Assembly (NCBI GenBank): GCA_029237695.1
Contig: CM055275.1
Coordinates: forward strand, 86,540,433 to 86,604,432
DNA length: 64,000 bases
DNA from: Conchocele bisecta
Lineage: Eukaryota; Mollusca; Bivalvia; Lucinida; Thyasiridae
Reading direction: 5' to 3'
In this document: positions 1 through 10,450 of the stretch, in pieces
How the letters are laid out: every line of letters starts with the position of its first letter
Numbering within the stretch: position 1 is the stretch's first letter
Program-made: the position numbers and the translations under genes
The notes under the pieces: model-generated
The model's input: the letters and a program-made list of their open reading frames with translations, nothing else
Databases searched by the model: none
Told to the model about the DNA's origin: nothing

Positions 1-153
1 TCCGTGTAAGCCAGCGACTGTTTCTTTGGGGATACGGTGAAAGTTTTGGAATCGGGACATATCCACGAATTTACGGTCTCTATTCTCGATGATCAAGCGA
101 GAAAGTTGAATAACTATTACCCGATTTCGGTCGTTCTCGAAATTTCCAATTAA
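1..153 (+). pseudogene. C-terminal tail of a beta-rich virus-like structural protein (partial)
   Basis: Frame 1 reads as coding from about position 10 to a TAA at 151-153, with an in-frame TAA at 7-9, so the copy is broken or the window cuts it. The tail alternates short hydrophobic strands and ends in ISVVLEISN. I recall similar endings (a strand, a polar turn, then a strand ending in VTLEI) from capsid-like proteins of Polinton/Maverick and adintovirus-like elements. It lies about 40 bp upstream of the coiled-coil gene on the same strand. The capsid link is inference from a short tail; the coding nature is only moderately sure. Confidence 0.35.
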
Positions 154-194
154 TTAAACGCATGTTCGTAATAGAATTATCAATATTATTGAAA

Positions 195-1705
195 ATGAGT
201 AAATACGGACAAGGTAGTTCTTCCAATTCCAATCGGGATTGGGTGACAGATTCAAAGAATTTGGAACCAGCAGAAGGGGGATTCGTCCCGACAGAGAGTG
301 ACTTTTTAACCACCGGAAGAACCAAGGCCCTGATCAATGAAACTATATCGAAGGCCACAAACGGGATTCGCAGGAGTATAGCAGATGTTAGAGTAGAAAT
401 ACTAACGGCGACTGCACAAGGTGGGGAAGAGGCCCGGGCGAAAATTGAGAGAGTCCGAACGGGTATTGAGAAAGAGCAGGCGGCCCTTACGGATGCGTAT
501 AGGGTGTTGCGATCAGAGGACTCTCCCAACAGAGAAGCAGCACTTACTGAACTAGGTGAACAAATAACCAAATTTCGAAAAGAGGCCCGGTTGGGGATTG
601 AGGGAGTCCGAACGGGTATTGAGAAAGCCCGAGAAGACCACCAGGCGGCCCTTCCGGAGGCGTATAGGGTGTTGCGCTCAGAGGACTCTCTCATCAGAGA
701 AGCAGCACTTACTAAACTAGACGAAAAAATAACAGAATTTCAAAAAGTGACCCGGTTGGGGGTTGAGGGACTCAAAGAAGACCACCAGGCGGCCCTTATG
801 GAAGCTTATAGGGTGTTTCGCTTAGAAGACTCTCTCAACAGAGAAGCAGCATTTACTGAACTAGACGAAAAATAACAGAATTTCGAAAGGAGGCCCGGTT
901 GGGGGTTGGGGGGGGGGGTCCGAACGGGTATTGATAAAGTCCGAGAAGACCACCAGGCGGCCCTTGCGGAGGCTTGTGGGGTGTTGCGCTTAGAGGACTC
1001 TCTCATCAGAGAAGTGGCGGTTGCTAAACTAGACGGAAAAATAACTGAATTTCAAAAACAGGCCCGGTTGGGTGTTGAAAAAGCCCTCAAAGACCACCAG
1101 GCGACCATTACGGAGGCCTATGAGGCCTATGCTCAGAGGACTCTCTCGTCAGAGAAGCGGCACTTACTTAATTAGACGGAAAAATATCCGAAGTTTCCGA
1201 TAAACTGAAATGTGATCGTAGAGCCGCGAACAAAGCGCTTGAGGAGACCACTGAAAAGGTTCGTGCTGAGGCCCATACCTCTATCGGGGGCCTTGCCGGA
1301 TTGTTGAAAACAATGAAAACGCAAAAACGTGTCATAACTGTTTGGGCTGAGAAGCGGGGCCCATTGGTTGAGGGGCTCTCTGAATATTCGTTCGGTGCCA
1401 AAGCGAGTAATAAATGTGGGGGATACGCCATGACAGCTCCATGTACACTTCTCCGAATGGCGGTCTGCTCGGTTAATGCTAGTGGTAAACCTGTGGGCGC
1501 GGTCACGATAAATCTCGTAGTAGATGGGGAAGAACGGGGGGTTGGAGTCACTAAACTCGCTGGAGATATTTCATCGGTGGTTTTGTTCTCCGGTGATGAT
1601 CTAATTAGACTTTCCGAAGATAGTGTTATTAACTTTGTTACGAAAATCGCTGACCCAGCGAGTTCTTCCACTATTGTCTCATTGTTAATTGAACTTAATT
1701 TGTAA
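195..1705 (+). pseudogene. Fibre-like coiled-coil stalk protein with beta-rich head, broken
   Basis: An ATG at 195 opens a frame of about 500 codons, now in three pieces. Residues 1-90 are a polar leader. Then come four to five repeats of roughly 50 residues rich in E, K, A and R, with recurring GIEKAREDHQAAL, EAYRVLRSEDS and LDEKITEF motifs, typical of a long coiled coil. The last 130 residues are short beta strands rich in G, V, T and S (for example TLLRMAVCSVNASGKPVGAV). Breaks: one A lost from an A run near 867 gives a stop at 873; a second frameshift is near 1125; AAA has become TAA near 1173. A stalk plus a beta head is the build of viral fibre proteins, but the function is inference. 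I found no transmembrane segment. Confidence 0.55.
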
Positions 1706-1726
1706 GATACTAATATATTGAAAATC

Positions 1727-2389
1727 ATGAACGAAGCACCGCTTCCAATTGTCAATACCACTCCATCAACACTGTATCCAATTGTCAATACCAATCCATC
1801 AACACTGTATCCAATTCGCGAAAGATGTTTAGATTTTAGGTTGGATAATATCGTCGTTATGCAGGATAGTTTAGTTAGCGAATGTAAAAATAGAAAAAGA
1901 ATCGCTAAAAAATATAAGCGCGTTGCAAATTTAGCAGAGGCATCTAGTACGGTTCTGTCAAGTTTATCTGTAATGAGTGGTGCGGGGATTGCCGTAACGC
2001 TATCTACAATTGTAACAGTTCCAATTGCTGGTGTTTTGAGTGGAATTACAGTTGTATCTGGAATACTTTGTATGTTAATTAGGGTGACTGGTCGAAAACT
2101 GGAGAAAAAATATAGAAAACATGATAGAATATCCGTTCTCGCTAGGTCAAAGAAAAATAGCATCGACGTTATTGTGTCCAAAGCGTTGGCCGATAATGAA
2201 ATATCAAATTTAGAGTTTGAATCCGTTGTGGAAGAAATGAGGAGATATGAAGAATTAAAAAATGATATTAGAATCAAAGCGCGCGCCACCATGCCCAAGA
2301 TTGAGAGTACTGATTGGGATAAATTGAGGGTAAAACTTGGAGATAAAGTCGGAAGAAATGTTACAGCACCACCATCCTGGAAATTGTGA
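1727..2389 (+). CDS. Hypothetical protein with hydrophobic hairpin and helical C-terminal domain
   Basis: Intact frame of 220 codons. The ATG at 1727 is preferred over an upstream TTG because it follows the same leader as the ATG at 195. Residues 5-27 hold two copies of an 11-residue unit (PIVNTTPSTLY), encoded by a 33-bp direct repeat. Residues about 75-120 are strongly hydrophobic with glycines (GAGIAVTLSTIVTVPIAGVL), like a two-helix membrane hairpin. After a basic stretch comes a conserved-looking helical domain (SKALADNEISNLEFESVVEE). I recall this domain from uncharacterised proteins of mobile, virus-like elements in cnidarians and molluscs, but cannot name the family. It lies 21 bp after the fibre-like gene, as in a compact late-gene block. 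It may act on membranes; this is not shown. Confidence 0.6.
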   Translation: MNEAPLPIVNTTPSTLYPIVNTNPSTLYPIRERCLDFRLDNIVVMQDSLVSECKNRKRIAKKYKRVANLAEASSTVLSSLSVMSGAGIAVTLSTIVTVPIAGVLSGITVVSGILCMLIRVTGRKLEKKYRKHDRISVLARSKKNSIDVIVSKALADNEISNLEFESVVEEMRRYEELKNDIRIKARATMPKIESTDWDKLRVKLGDKVGRNVTAPPSWKL

Positions 2390-2399
2390 TATTTTAGTA

Positions 2400-2520
2400 A
2401 ATAATTTTTAAAAAATAATTTAAATATTTTCTTAAGATTTTAAAATTGGTGCAGTAAACAATTTATTAATTAATTTTAGGAAAATTATTAACAATATAAA
2501 AAAGAAAAATAATTTTTTTT
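2400..2520. other. AT-rich stretch, no gene seen
   Basis: About 120 bases of A/T-rich sequence separate the hypothetical protein from the tRNA-like remnant. No coding pattern or repeat of note. Confidence 0.5.
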
Positions 2521-2632
2521 TAGGTCCCACCGAGGCAGCGAACCCGCGCCAGCAAACCCCTTCTGAGCCCATCCCACTAAGCCTTTGCTTTAAATCTCTT
2601 GTCTCCCCTTTTTTATGCTTAGTGGGATGTGT
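2520..2632 (-). repeat. tRNA-like (SINE head) remnant with 13-bp inverted repeat
   Basis: On the - strand a stretch resembles a tRNA promoter: an A-box-like GGCTTAGTGGGATGGGCT, then a B-box-like GGGTTCGCTGCC about 35 bases on, followed by an A run (the T run at 2513-2521 on the + strand). CATCCCACTAAGC at 2571 is exactly mirrored by GCTTAGTGGGATG at 2618. Acceptor-stem pairing is absent, so a working tRNA is unlikely. A tRNA-derived SINE remnant is the best reading. Confidence 0.4.
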
Positions 2633-2639
2633 CACGCTC

Positions 2640-3185
2640 ACATCTCCTCCACCCCATCATTGGACCGATACCGCGGACCCCTCCTCTTCATTACCTCAAT
2701 CCGATATAATGTGTAGAGCGGCCAGAGTGAAGTACATGTGGCGAAACTTGTCTCAGCGCTGAGATATTATTGCCGGCGTCCCGACAATGAACTGTGTTTA
2801 TTTCTCGTATATAAACCTAATTTTTTTGGTGGAAATGTATGGTATAAGAGAGACACCTCTGACAAGGACGACCCGTTTTAGAAGTACACAGTTTTCTAAC
2901 TTGGCTCTGTATTCTATAGGTGGTCCGCACTTTTGGTCTATTCAGTTTATACACAAATTCGAGGGGTGTGGGACTGTAGATGGAGTGTAGGGGTGGTGTG
3001 TAGGTTGGTGGTATCATTTTAACTCTCTCTATATTTTTTTCAAAAAATCCCAATCTCCGATCTAATTGGGACTACAAGACGACTTTCTCATTCAATACCA
3101 CCACCAACTTTTGTGTTGGTGGTGGGAGCTACAATACCTCTCAATAACGTTAAAATGATTGCGGGTATCATTTTGACTCCTTCTA
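2640..3185. other. Non-coding stretch, no gene seen
   Basis: Short open frames here lack codon bias or recognisable motifs. The last 100 bases hold decayed pieces of the 58-bp satellite that follows. Confidence 0.5.
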
Positions 3186-3905
3186 TACTACTAATATAAC
3201 CTCGACTACAATACAGCATGAAACCCACACTAACCATGATTACCTCTTTAAATATAACCTCGACTGCAATACAGCATGAAACCCATACTATAACCATGAT
3301 TACCTCTAACCATGATTACCTCTTTAAATATAACCTCGACTACAATACAGCATGAAACCCATACTAACCATGATTACCACTTTAAATATAACCTCGACTA
3401 CAATACAGCATGAAACCCATACTAACCATGATTACCTCTTTAAATATAACCTCGACTACAATACAGCATGAAACCCATACTAACCATGATTACCTCTTTA
3501 AATATAATCTCGACTACAATACAGCATGAAACCCACACTAACCATGATTACCACTTTAAATATAACCTCGACTACAATACAGCATGAAACCCACACTAAC
3601 CATGATTACCTCTTTAAATATAACCTCGACTACAATACAGCATGAAACCCACACTAACCATGATTACCACTTTAAATATAACCTCGACTACAATACAGCA
3701 TGAAACCCATACTAACTATGATTACATTTTTAAATATAACCTCGACTACAATACAGCATGAAACCCATACTAACCATGATTACCACTTTAAATATAACCT
3801 CGACTACAATACAGCATGAAACCCATACTAACCATGATTACCACTTTAAACATAACCTCGACTACAATACAGCATGAAACCCATACTATAACCATGATTA
3901 CCTCT
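3186..3905 (+). repeat. 58-bp tandem satellite, about 12 copies
   Basis: A unit built on CTCGACTACAATACAGCATG and AACCATGATTACC repeats every 58 bases with few changes. Two spots carry a small extra duplication (near 3300 and 3890). Single diverged copies occur at 4260-4315 and near 33290-33345, so the unit also exists in dispersed form. 58 is not a multiple of 3, so the short frames inside are not genes. Confidence 0.9.
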
Positions 3906-3929
3906 AACTCTTTAAGACTGCCCATCTTT

Positions 3930-4262
3930 AACCTACGGAGCCCCGCAGGGGACAGGAATCTTTTTTTATTAATTCGTTCCCACGAAATAACAATTCGTTC
4001 CCTCAATTTAACAATTCGTTCCCTCAATTTAACGGTTCGTTCCCACGGGAACGAATTGTTAATTCGTGGGAACGAATTGTTATATCGTGGAAACGAATTG
4101 TTAAATTGAGGGAACGAATTGTTATATCGTGGGAACGAATTGTCATTTCGTGGTAACGAATTGTTAAAATAGAGGGAATGAACGAATTGTTAATTCGAGG
4201 GAACGAATTGTTAAATTGAGAGAACGAATTGTTATTTCGTGGCAACGAATTATTAAAAAAAA
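3930..4262. repeat. Family F foldback array, copy 1
   Basis: Starts with the border GGAGCCCCGCAGGGGACAGG, then a T-rich tract, then 21-bp units of AACAATTCGTTCCC plus a 7-base spacer. The array switches strand at the palindrome CGTTCCCACGGGAACG near 4040, so the two halves can fold on each other. The spacers are drawn from about five words. Because 21 is a multiple of 3, the array stays open in several frames and gives false NNSFPQF-type proteins. Confidence 0.9.
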
Positions 4263-4319
4263 TACAATACAACATGCAACCCATACTATCCATGATTACC
4301 TCTTTAAATATAACCCATA

Positions 4320-4592
4320 TTTAACCTACGCAGCCCCGCAGGGGACATGAATGTTTTTTATTAATTCGTTCCCACAAAATAACAATTCGTTCCCTCAATT
4401 TAACAATACGTTTCCTCAATTTAACAATTCGTTCCCACGAAATAACAATTCGTTCCTACGGGAACGAATTGTTAATTCGTGGGAACGAATTGTTATATCG
4501 TGGGAACGAATTGTTAATTCGAGAGAACGAATTGTTAATTCGAGGGAACGAATTGTTATATTGTGGGAACGAATTAATTCGAGGGAACATGT
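4320..4592. repeat. Family F foldback array, copy 2
   Basis: Same border (CAGCCCCGCAGGGGACATG), T-rich tract, 21-bp units and strand switch (near 4458) as copy 1, but a different order of spacer words. Separated from copy 1 by a single 58-bp satellite-like unit. Confidence 0.9.
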
Positions 4593-4608
4593 ATTTGATC
4601 TACATGTA

Positions 4609-4700
4609 TTGCTCAATAAATGTAAATTTATCAATTGAAAGTTCCAGACGATCCTAAATTGGCACTTACGAACATTTTAGTCGTACGAAGTGAAACGGCG
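4609..4700. mobile_element. Family A inverted-repeat element, half copy
   Basis: Right half of the family whose ends read GGGGCCCGTTTCACTAAAC and GTTTAGTGAAACGGGCCCC. Recognised by CCAGACGATCCTAAAT, CTTACGAACATTTTAGTCGT and ACGAAGTGAAACGG. The left half is missing. A near-copy of the following CATCGTCGTATGCTCTGTG occurs after another family A copy at 42620. Confidence 0.8.
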
Positions 4701-4864
4701 CCTGCATCGTCGTATGCTCTGTGTCTCAGATGATGTCTCAAAAATGTAAATATTATGTCACTCTGTTGTTTGTTTGTTTGTTTGTTCATGGTTTGTTGTT
4801 GTTGTTGTTGTTTGGTTTTAACATATGTTATGTGTATAACAGTTACAAGCATGACATCAATACT

Positions 4865-5364
4865 NNNNNNNNNNNNNNNNNNNNNNNNNNNNNNNNNNNN
4901 NNNNNNNNNNNNNNNNNNNNNNNNNNNNNNNNNNNNNNNNNNNNNNNNNNNNNNNNNNNNNNNNNNNNNNNNNNNNNNNNNNNNNNNNNNNNNNNNNNNN
5001 NNNNNNNNNNNNNNNNNNNNNNNNNNNNNNNNNNNNNNNNNNNNNNNNNNNNNNNNNNNNNNNNNNNNNNNNNNNNNNNNNNNNNNNNNNNNNNNNNNNN
5101 NNNNNNNNNNNNNNNNNNNNNNNNNNNNNNNNNNNNNNNNNNNNNNNNNNNNNNNNNNNNNNNNNNNNNNNNNNNNNNNNNNNNNNNNNNNNNNNNNNNN
5201 NNNNNNNNNNNNNNNNNNNNNNNNNNNNNNNNNNNNNNNNNNNNNNNNNNNNNNNNNNNNNNNNNNNNNNNNNNNNNNNNNNNNNNNNNNNNNNNNNNNN
5301 NNNNNNNNNNNNNNNNNNNNNNNNNNNNNNNNNNNNNNNNNNNNNNNNNNNNNNNNNNNNNNNN
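4865..5364. other. Assembly gap of exactly 500 N
   Basis: 500 undetermined bases, a usual placeholder length. The left flank ends in ACATCAATACT and the right flank starts with the same 11 bases, so the flanks may overlap and the true gap may be short or negative. Frames that run through the N tract are artefacts. Confidence 0.98.
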
Positions 5365-5459
5365 ACATCAATACTAATACTATCATTATTATACAAATGG
5401 GATTGGATTGAACGCAAGCTTATATAAATCCTCTCCCTAACATGTGACCAAGTATCTGG

Positions 5460-5680
5460 CTGCCGAAACTAGCGTTAAGGTGTCAGTGTTTTTGACCATA
5501 TATTAGCAAATTCAACTCGCAACCTGGCAGCCTGATTGTCTGAGCCTGAGCTGTAATTTAGCTCAGGCTCAACTAATCAATCCGCCTGATCCCATGCACA
5601 TTATTAAAACATTCTCAAAGCAAACAAGAAACAACTACAGTATTGGGAATATTAGCGCAGGCGGTGGTGTAGTACAGGTA
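5460..5680. mobile_element. Family B palindromic element, copy 1
   Basis: The centre is an inverted repeat, GAGCCTGAGCTGTAATTTAG then CTCAGGCTCA, followed by an AGCGCAGGCGGTGGTGTAGT-type end. Other copies at 22735, 25868, 49136 and 60000 share both the centre and the ends. No coding capacity, so a MITE-like non-autonomous element. Confidence 0.75.
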
Positions 5681-5940
5681 TTAGCAGAAATGGGATTTTA
5701 TTCTTTGTCGTGTTCCTAGTGTCATCTGCCTACGATACCTGATAAATGTATTACAGATGACAATGTGTACAATGTTAACTATACATGCATTAACCATTTT
5801 TAACAAAAAGAAAAATAAAATATTAAATTAAGTAATCTTATGATTTAGTTGGTATATTTTCAAATCCACGAACTCTGTACTAGATTTAACGAATGTGTGT
5901 ACCTTTAGTAAATAGGGAAATAGAAAACGAAAAGCCACTG
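5645..5940 (+). repeat. Dispersed 280-bp repeat, copy 1
   Basis: From the ACAGGTATTAGCAGAAAT region to GAAAACGAAAAGCCACT this matches 42648-42925 almost base for base in the same direction, except for an extra insert near 5895. Both copies lie beyond family A or B ends. Nature unknown. Confidence 0.8.
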
Positions 5941-7690
5941 CATGAGTTCGTCAAAACATTCGCACACACACAATGCGACACAACGCCCACATGCATACAT
6001 GTTGTCGGTACGGTGTAACTAGTAGGTACCGTTTAAAACGACCTGTGTTCTCAATGTAGATTCTTACGGATGTAAATATTGCTTCATTGGTAGGACCGTC
6101 AAGTTGTAAATTGCATAGAGTATTGTATGAATGGTTGGTTGACAATATGCTTGAATTTCGTCTATTAGTTGGTGTCTATGTAGTGTATATCTTGGGAAGG
6201 AGAAGAAGCAGTGAGAGGCATCTTCAATTTGTCCGCAAATACAATTACTATAGGTGACTCAACACATTTTTTACGATATAGGTCATGGTTAAGGGCACTA
6301 CATTTTGTTCGGAGACGTGTATGTATTACTGGGGATTTAACATGGGAATTTTTTTCTAATTTCAGAAATAGTGGACCGATTTTTAAAATGTAACTTTTGT
6401 TTTCTTAGTTAGATCATTTCCAAGCTATCTAGCTATATTTCAGAATGAATTTCCTTTTTTTTTCGTTTTTCGACTAGTCCTTCAGGTTCTCCACTTCTTT
6501 CCCTCCATGTTAAATTCCCATAGAGAACTCATTTTTCGTAATAAAATCAATATTTGACAAAATTTCACGAAATAAAAAGAAGAGTATACAAATAATACTG
6601 TTTTTGCATTGTTTATATGGCCGTAAACTTTGGGCAGGTTTCGTGAAACAGTCGTAGTACTGGGAATTTAACGAGACGATACTCTTGGGGGCAAACACAT
6701 GACGTTAAACTAAATAAATTAAGGCCAACCCAATCTGAAAAGTCTATTACCTACTGGTTTCAGGCTATACATATAATTATAAGGTCAGGACACCGCCCCC
6801 CCCCCGCAATGGGTCTGTACTAGATCAGAACTGGCCCGGGAAATTCTCTCCGGCATGGATTGCCTTGCTGAGGATTAATACTGGGACGCCGAGCAAGAAA
6901 GTGCGTCGAATGTCATAGCATCAATAGTAGATGCTGTTTTAGACCGGCAGTAAAACGCTGGCATCCGTCACCCGGTAGCTGTTCGATCACAGCTCTTCAC
7001 GGACGTGTGTGAAGAAGGCACTACTTGCCGGTGTGAGGTGGTTTTCCCCGGGTACCGCGCCCCCCTCCCCCGTCCCACAAATCTCACGGAGTAATGTATT
7101 TTAGGCCGGAATTGGCCGCCCGCATTACTCTAGATTAAATTTCATTGACTGTGAAATGCATCGTATAAAATCAAATTTCAGAATTTCGGAACAGGACAGG
7201 CTGTATGGATCTTTCTTTATCAATTCCAAAAAACCATAAGATGCAAGACTTGGCTCAGAAGACTAAACATTGCCAGTTTGATACGTATACACACACGTCA
7301 CTTACTGCATCTCACTAATAGACATACATATGGGTAAATGCCGTTCCGCCGTGTATTATCTCATCTCTTTCAACTCGTCTTCATGACGAATGTAACGAAT
7401 TGTCATCTAACCAAATAACAACAGTTAGACGCTATGTATCCACAACTGAATTTGAATAATAGCCTTTTGTATACGACTAGCCATGAACCAACCGTAGCTG
7501 GTCCCTAAAACATATATCATATTTTGCATAACCCAACCCCATATAGATCCTTCCCTGTTTGATCTACTTTGCCTGAACAACCTTCAAATAGCATCATCAT
7601 ATTATAGGAAAACGCAATTATCTTAATTCATCCATTCATCCATCCTAATTGCAATCAGTGACACCGTGGTGTTAAGCACGTGCCATAAAA
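5941..7690. other. No gene seen; one GC-rich island
   Basis: Open frames here are short and without recognisable motifs. A segment near 6370-6700 is related to interspersed sequences at 40650-40800 and 51230-51420 (shared TTCCAAGCTATCTAG). A GC-rich island at about 6790-7130 contains C runs and an inverted GGCCGGAATTGGCCG. The stretch from about 7640 resembles the sequence next to the second family H copy (near 19940). Confidence 0.5.
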
Positions 7691-8141
7691 GGTTAGAGGA
7701 TACCAAATGGTGCGAAATCGCTCAGGGTGTATGCAAAAATAGTCCGGTATAAAAAAATAGTGCGGGTGTTTTGATGTCACAGACACCGTTTGCTTGCAAA
7801 TCTTGATCCATTACTACCCAGTTTCACTGCAGGAACATTTTGGGGTGCTTTTAACACCAGTTTTCAGCATATTTGTAGCATTTAAAAGTAACACTGAACC
7901 TGTTGGTCACGTGATGTAAACAGAGTTTCCGTGGCCAAAAAATGTAAACAATATTGGGGGATATGGCAAGGTTGGAGTTTTCTTTCTTAGGAGTAAGTGA
8001 GCCTATTGTTTAGTTCATGCAGAACCAGTACAGACTGGCTGCATGTCATGTACAAGTGGGACCCACAGCATCCATACGAATAGTGAAAGTAGAAGAGACT
8101 GGCCTTATTGGATGGCATTCGGTTAAATTATATAGTAAAAC
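7691..8141 (+). mobile_element. Family H inverted-repeat element, left part (split by BEL/Pao)
   Basis: Starts GGTTAGAGGATACCAAATGG and ends, beyond the retrotransposon, in CTATTTGGTGGTGTCTTAAC at 17425-17447. The two ends are rough inverted repeats. The full copy at 18327-18800 is collinear and lacks the insert, so it serves as an empty-site reference. No coding capacity. Confidence 0.85.
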
Positions 8142-9094
8142 TGTGCTGTTACTTTTTTTGATATGCTTCACATGTTTGGGCCGACTTTGATAGTGGACGT
8201 TGTGTTCGGACTTTCCGTACATAGTTGTCTGCCTTAGAAATTGTTTTCGCCACTTGCTTTGTTTTTCTTGCCAACTCGGCACGTGAGCCGTTGGTTCAAA
8301 TTAAAGGTCTCTTCCATCTTATGGTAGACCTACAGCCCCCACAGTGTAATATTTTAATTATTTAACATTATGTCACATTGTTTAATGTTTTTGCGACATT
8401 ATTTTACCTTTAATACCTGTCAATATGCGTACAAGTTGTACTGCGCAACATGATTACCTCCCTTGTCAGTGGTCTTATTGGTTTTATCATGTTTATCATT
8501 TTATAGCCATCTACATTTTGGCTCCTGTGAGCTCGTAGACATGCGTGAAGTATTTGAATATGTGCGTATACGGCATATACTTGTGCTTAAGTGATCTGAT
8601 GGTATCAGATTTGTAATTATTTGTGTCAGACTGTATTGTACATGTTGTACAGTCTGCCATCACATTTGCATATACATACAGGGAAACGACCTTCCACTTG
8701 TAATGCATCCAGATAGTGCATTATATTGCTATGATTGTCGTATCTGTCATATGATACGTAAATGTGTAATGTTCCCATTCAATGTGTGTGAATATAATCA
8801 TTTTTAAGAAGGGATTGTGACATCGCACATGCATATTCATACCGGGGAATTGCCATTCATATATATGTATTGCGGATCTACATTGTTGAATCTATGTTTT
8901 ATTTTCGATTGTTCTTTCTTTTCATTTCAGCTTTTTACCACATCACATCACTACCCTTCGCTTATGGTTCCACGCATCATTGTTCCACTTCGTTCCACAT
9001 CAGCTGTCTGATTGTTGAATAAACAAAACTTTGACTCGATGGAACTTATTGGTTATACTGGCTGTAAATGCCCCTCCGACGGGAAGACAGCACA
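8142..9094 (+). repeat. 5' LTR of the BEL/Pao element
   Basis: 953 bp, TG to CA ends. An AATAAA at 9018-9023 lies about 70 bases before the end and fits the polyadenylation signal of the R region. It matches the 3' LTR closely, with small indels near 8150 and 8495. Confidence 0.95.
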
Positions 9095-9370
9095 GTAAAA
9101 AGACTATGACCGGCACCGTCATGGCTGATGCATCATCGCTGATCACTCCGCGCTATGATATGAGTCTACCACGTACAGTCGACATTTGGTGAGCTACACA
9201 CGTATTCGGTAATATTCTACAGGCATAGACATTCGGTCATCTACCGTCTTGGGTCGGCGCCTATACAGTATATTTCTACACGTGTACACGTCGCACAAAC
9301 AGTTGATCATTAGTAATTATTAGTGAACAGTACAAGTATATGCCATATATATTCATTCCTATTAACAGTC
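9095..9370 (+). other. 5' untranslated leader of the BEL/Pao element
   Basis: Lies between the 5' LTR and the first gag ATG. I could not match a tRNA primer-binding site with confidence; TTTGGTGAGC at 9185 resembles leaders of this superfamily but lies 90 bases in. Confidence 0.5.
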
Positions 9371-10450
9371 ATGCAAACGGACTTGCAAACAGATCCACCA
9401 TCCAATGTGGAAACGTTGACCAGCACGGACACTAACACTGGCAAACGTATTAAAACATTAACAGAGAAAGGCACGGATATGTACGACACTCAGTGCAGTT
9501 CGTATCAAACACGGTTAGATAGAGGCTGGACGCGTGTGAGCGAAATACTGGCGGCAACCACACATTTGCCACAGCCATGTGATGCTTTGTCCATACAGCG
9601 CATTCACAGCGACCTTGACAGTCATGTCAACGAGTATTGCCGCGTGTCCACAGAGGACCTGAGCTACTTACTAAGAACCGGTACCCTGCAAGGTCTGAAG
9701 GATGCAGAGCAACATAACACACATGTGGAAGCACAAACTATACTTGTCCAAAATGCTAAAAGACAAATCGCTACTCACAAACTTGATATTGTCTCGCACT
9801 ACTCGCCAACACATAGTAGTACATCGAAAACGACAAATAGGCGGTCGGTTTCTTCTCGTTCGAAATCTGGTTCCCACGCTTCAACCACCTCCAATATTAG
9901 TTTGTTGCTAGTTGAGAAACGTGCGAAAGCGGTAGCTGCGCGTGCTCGGGTTGAATTCGCTGCCAAAGAGAGAGAAATCCGCAAACAACTTGCGAAGATC
10001 AGTGCTGCAGCCACACAGAAAACAGCAGAACTAGATGCTGACCTAGAGTATATCGCTCAAGAGAAGGCAGCAGTAGCAGCAGAGGCAGAGGTTGATGCTT
10101 TGCAATTAGGGAACGACATCAGTTCCGATCTCGTGACTATGGCCGATATTTCGCAACAAATTAATTCGATAGAACGTACACAACAATATGTCGATCAGCA
10201 TGCTACATATAAGCAAACTCAACCTCCTGCAACAAATACTACTGCCAACTACTTACCCGAAAGTAATGCGCAATTAGGCAACCAGGATAGCTATATCAAT
10301 GCGAATAATGACACTAACAATCACAATGCAATCGAACACGTCGATCCAGCAGCTAGCACAGAGATCGCCACCTATTCGCATGAACGTATTAATCCATCAG
10401 CTCGCGGGGAGAACCCCATTTTTATTCCCAATGACAAGTACGTACATTAA
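9371..10450 (+). pseudogene. gag: BEL/Pao gag, N-terminal coiled-coil part
   Basis: The ATG at 9371 is chosen because the frame upstream starts only at GTG. The 359 codons are polar and helical, with an alanine- and glutamate-rich coiled coil in residues about 185-255 (for example RAKAVAARARVEFAAKEREI), then an N-, Q- and T-rich tail. This matches the variable N-terminal half of BEL/Pao Gag, which forms the particle. It stops at TAA 10448. The frame stays coding beyond that stop, so the stop is a disabling mutation, not the natural end. Confidence 0.75.

Noticed and set aside
1168..2298. 376-codon frame on the - strand
   Set aside because: It lies antisense to the fibre-like and hairpin genes, is rich in S, L, I and T as expected for the reverse of real coding sequence, and has no recognisable domain.
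3930..4592. Regularly spaced short repeats that look like a CRISPR array
   Set aside because: The spacers are only 7 bases, come from about five words, the array flips strand, and the genome is eukaryotic.
4631..5417. Long frames through the N tract
   Set aside because: Most of their length is undetermined sequence; they are artefacts.
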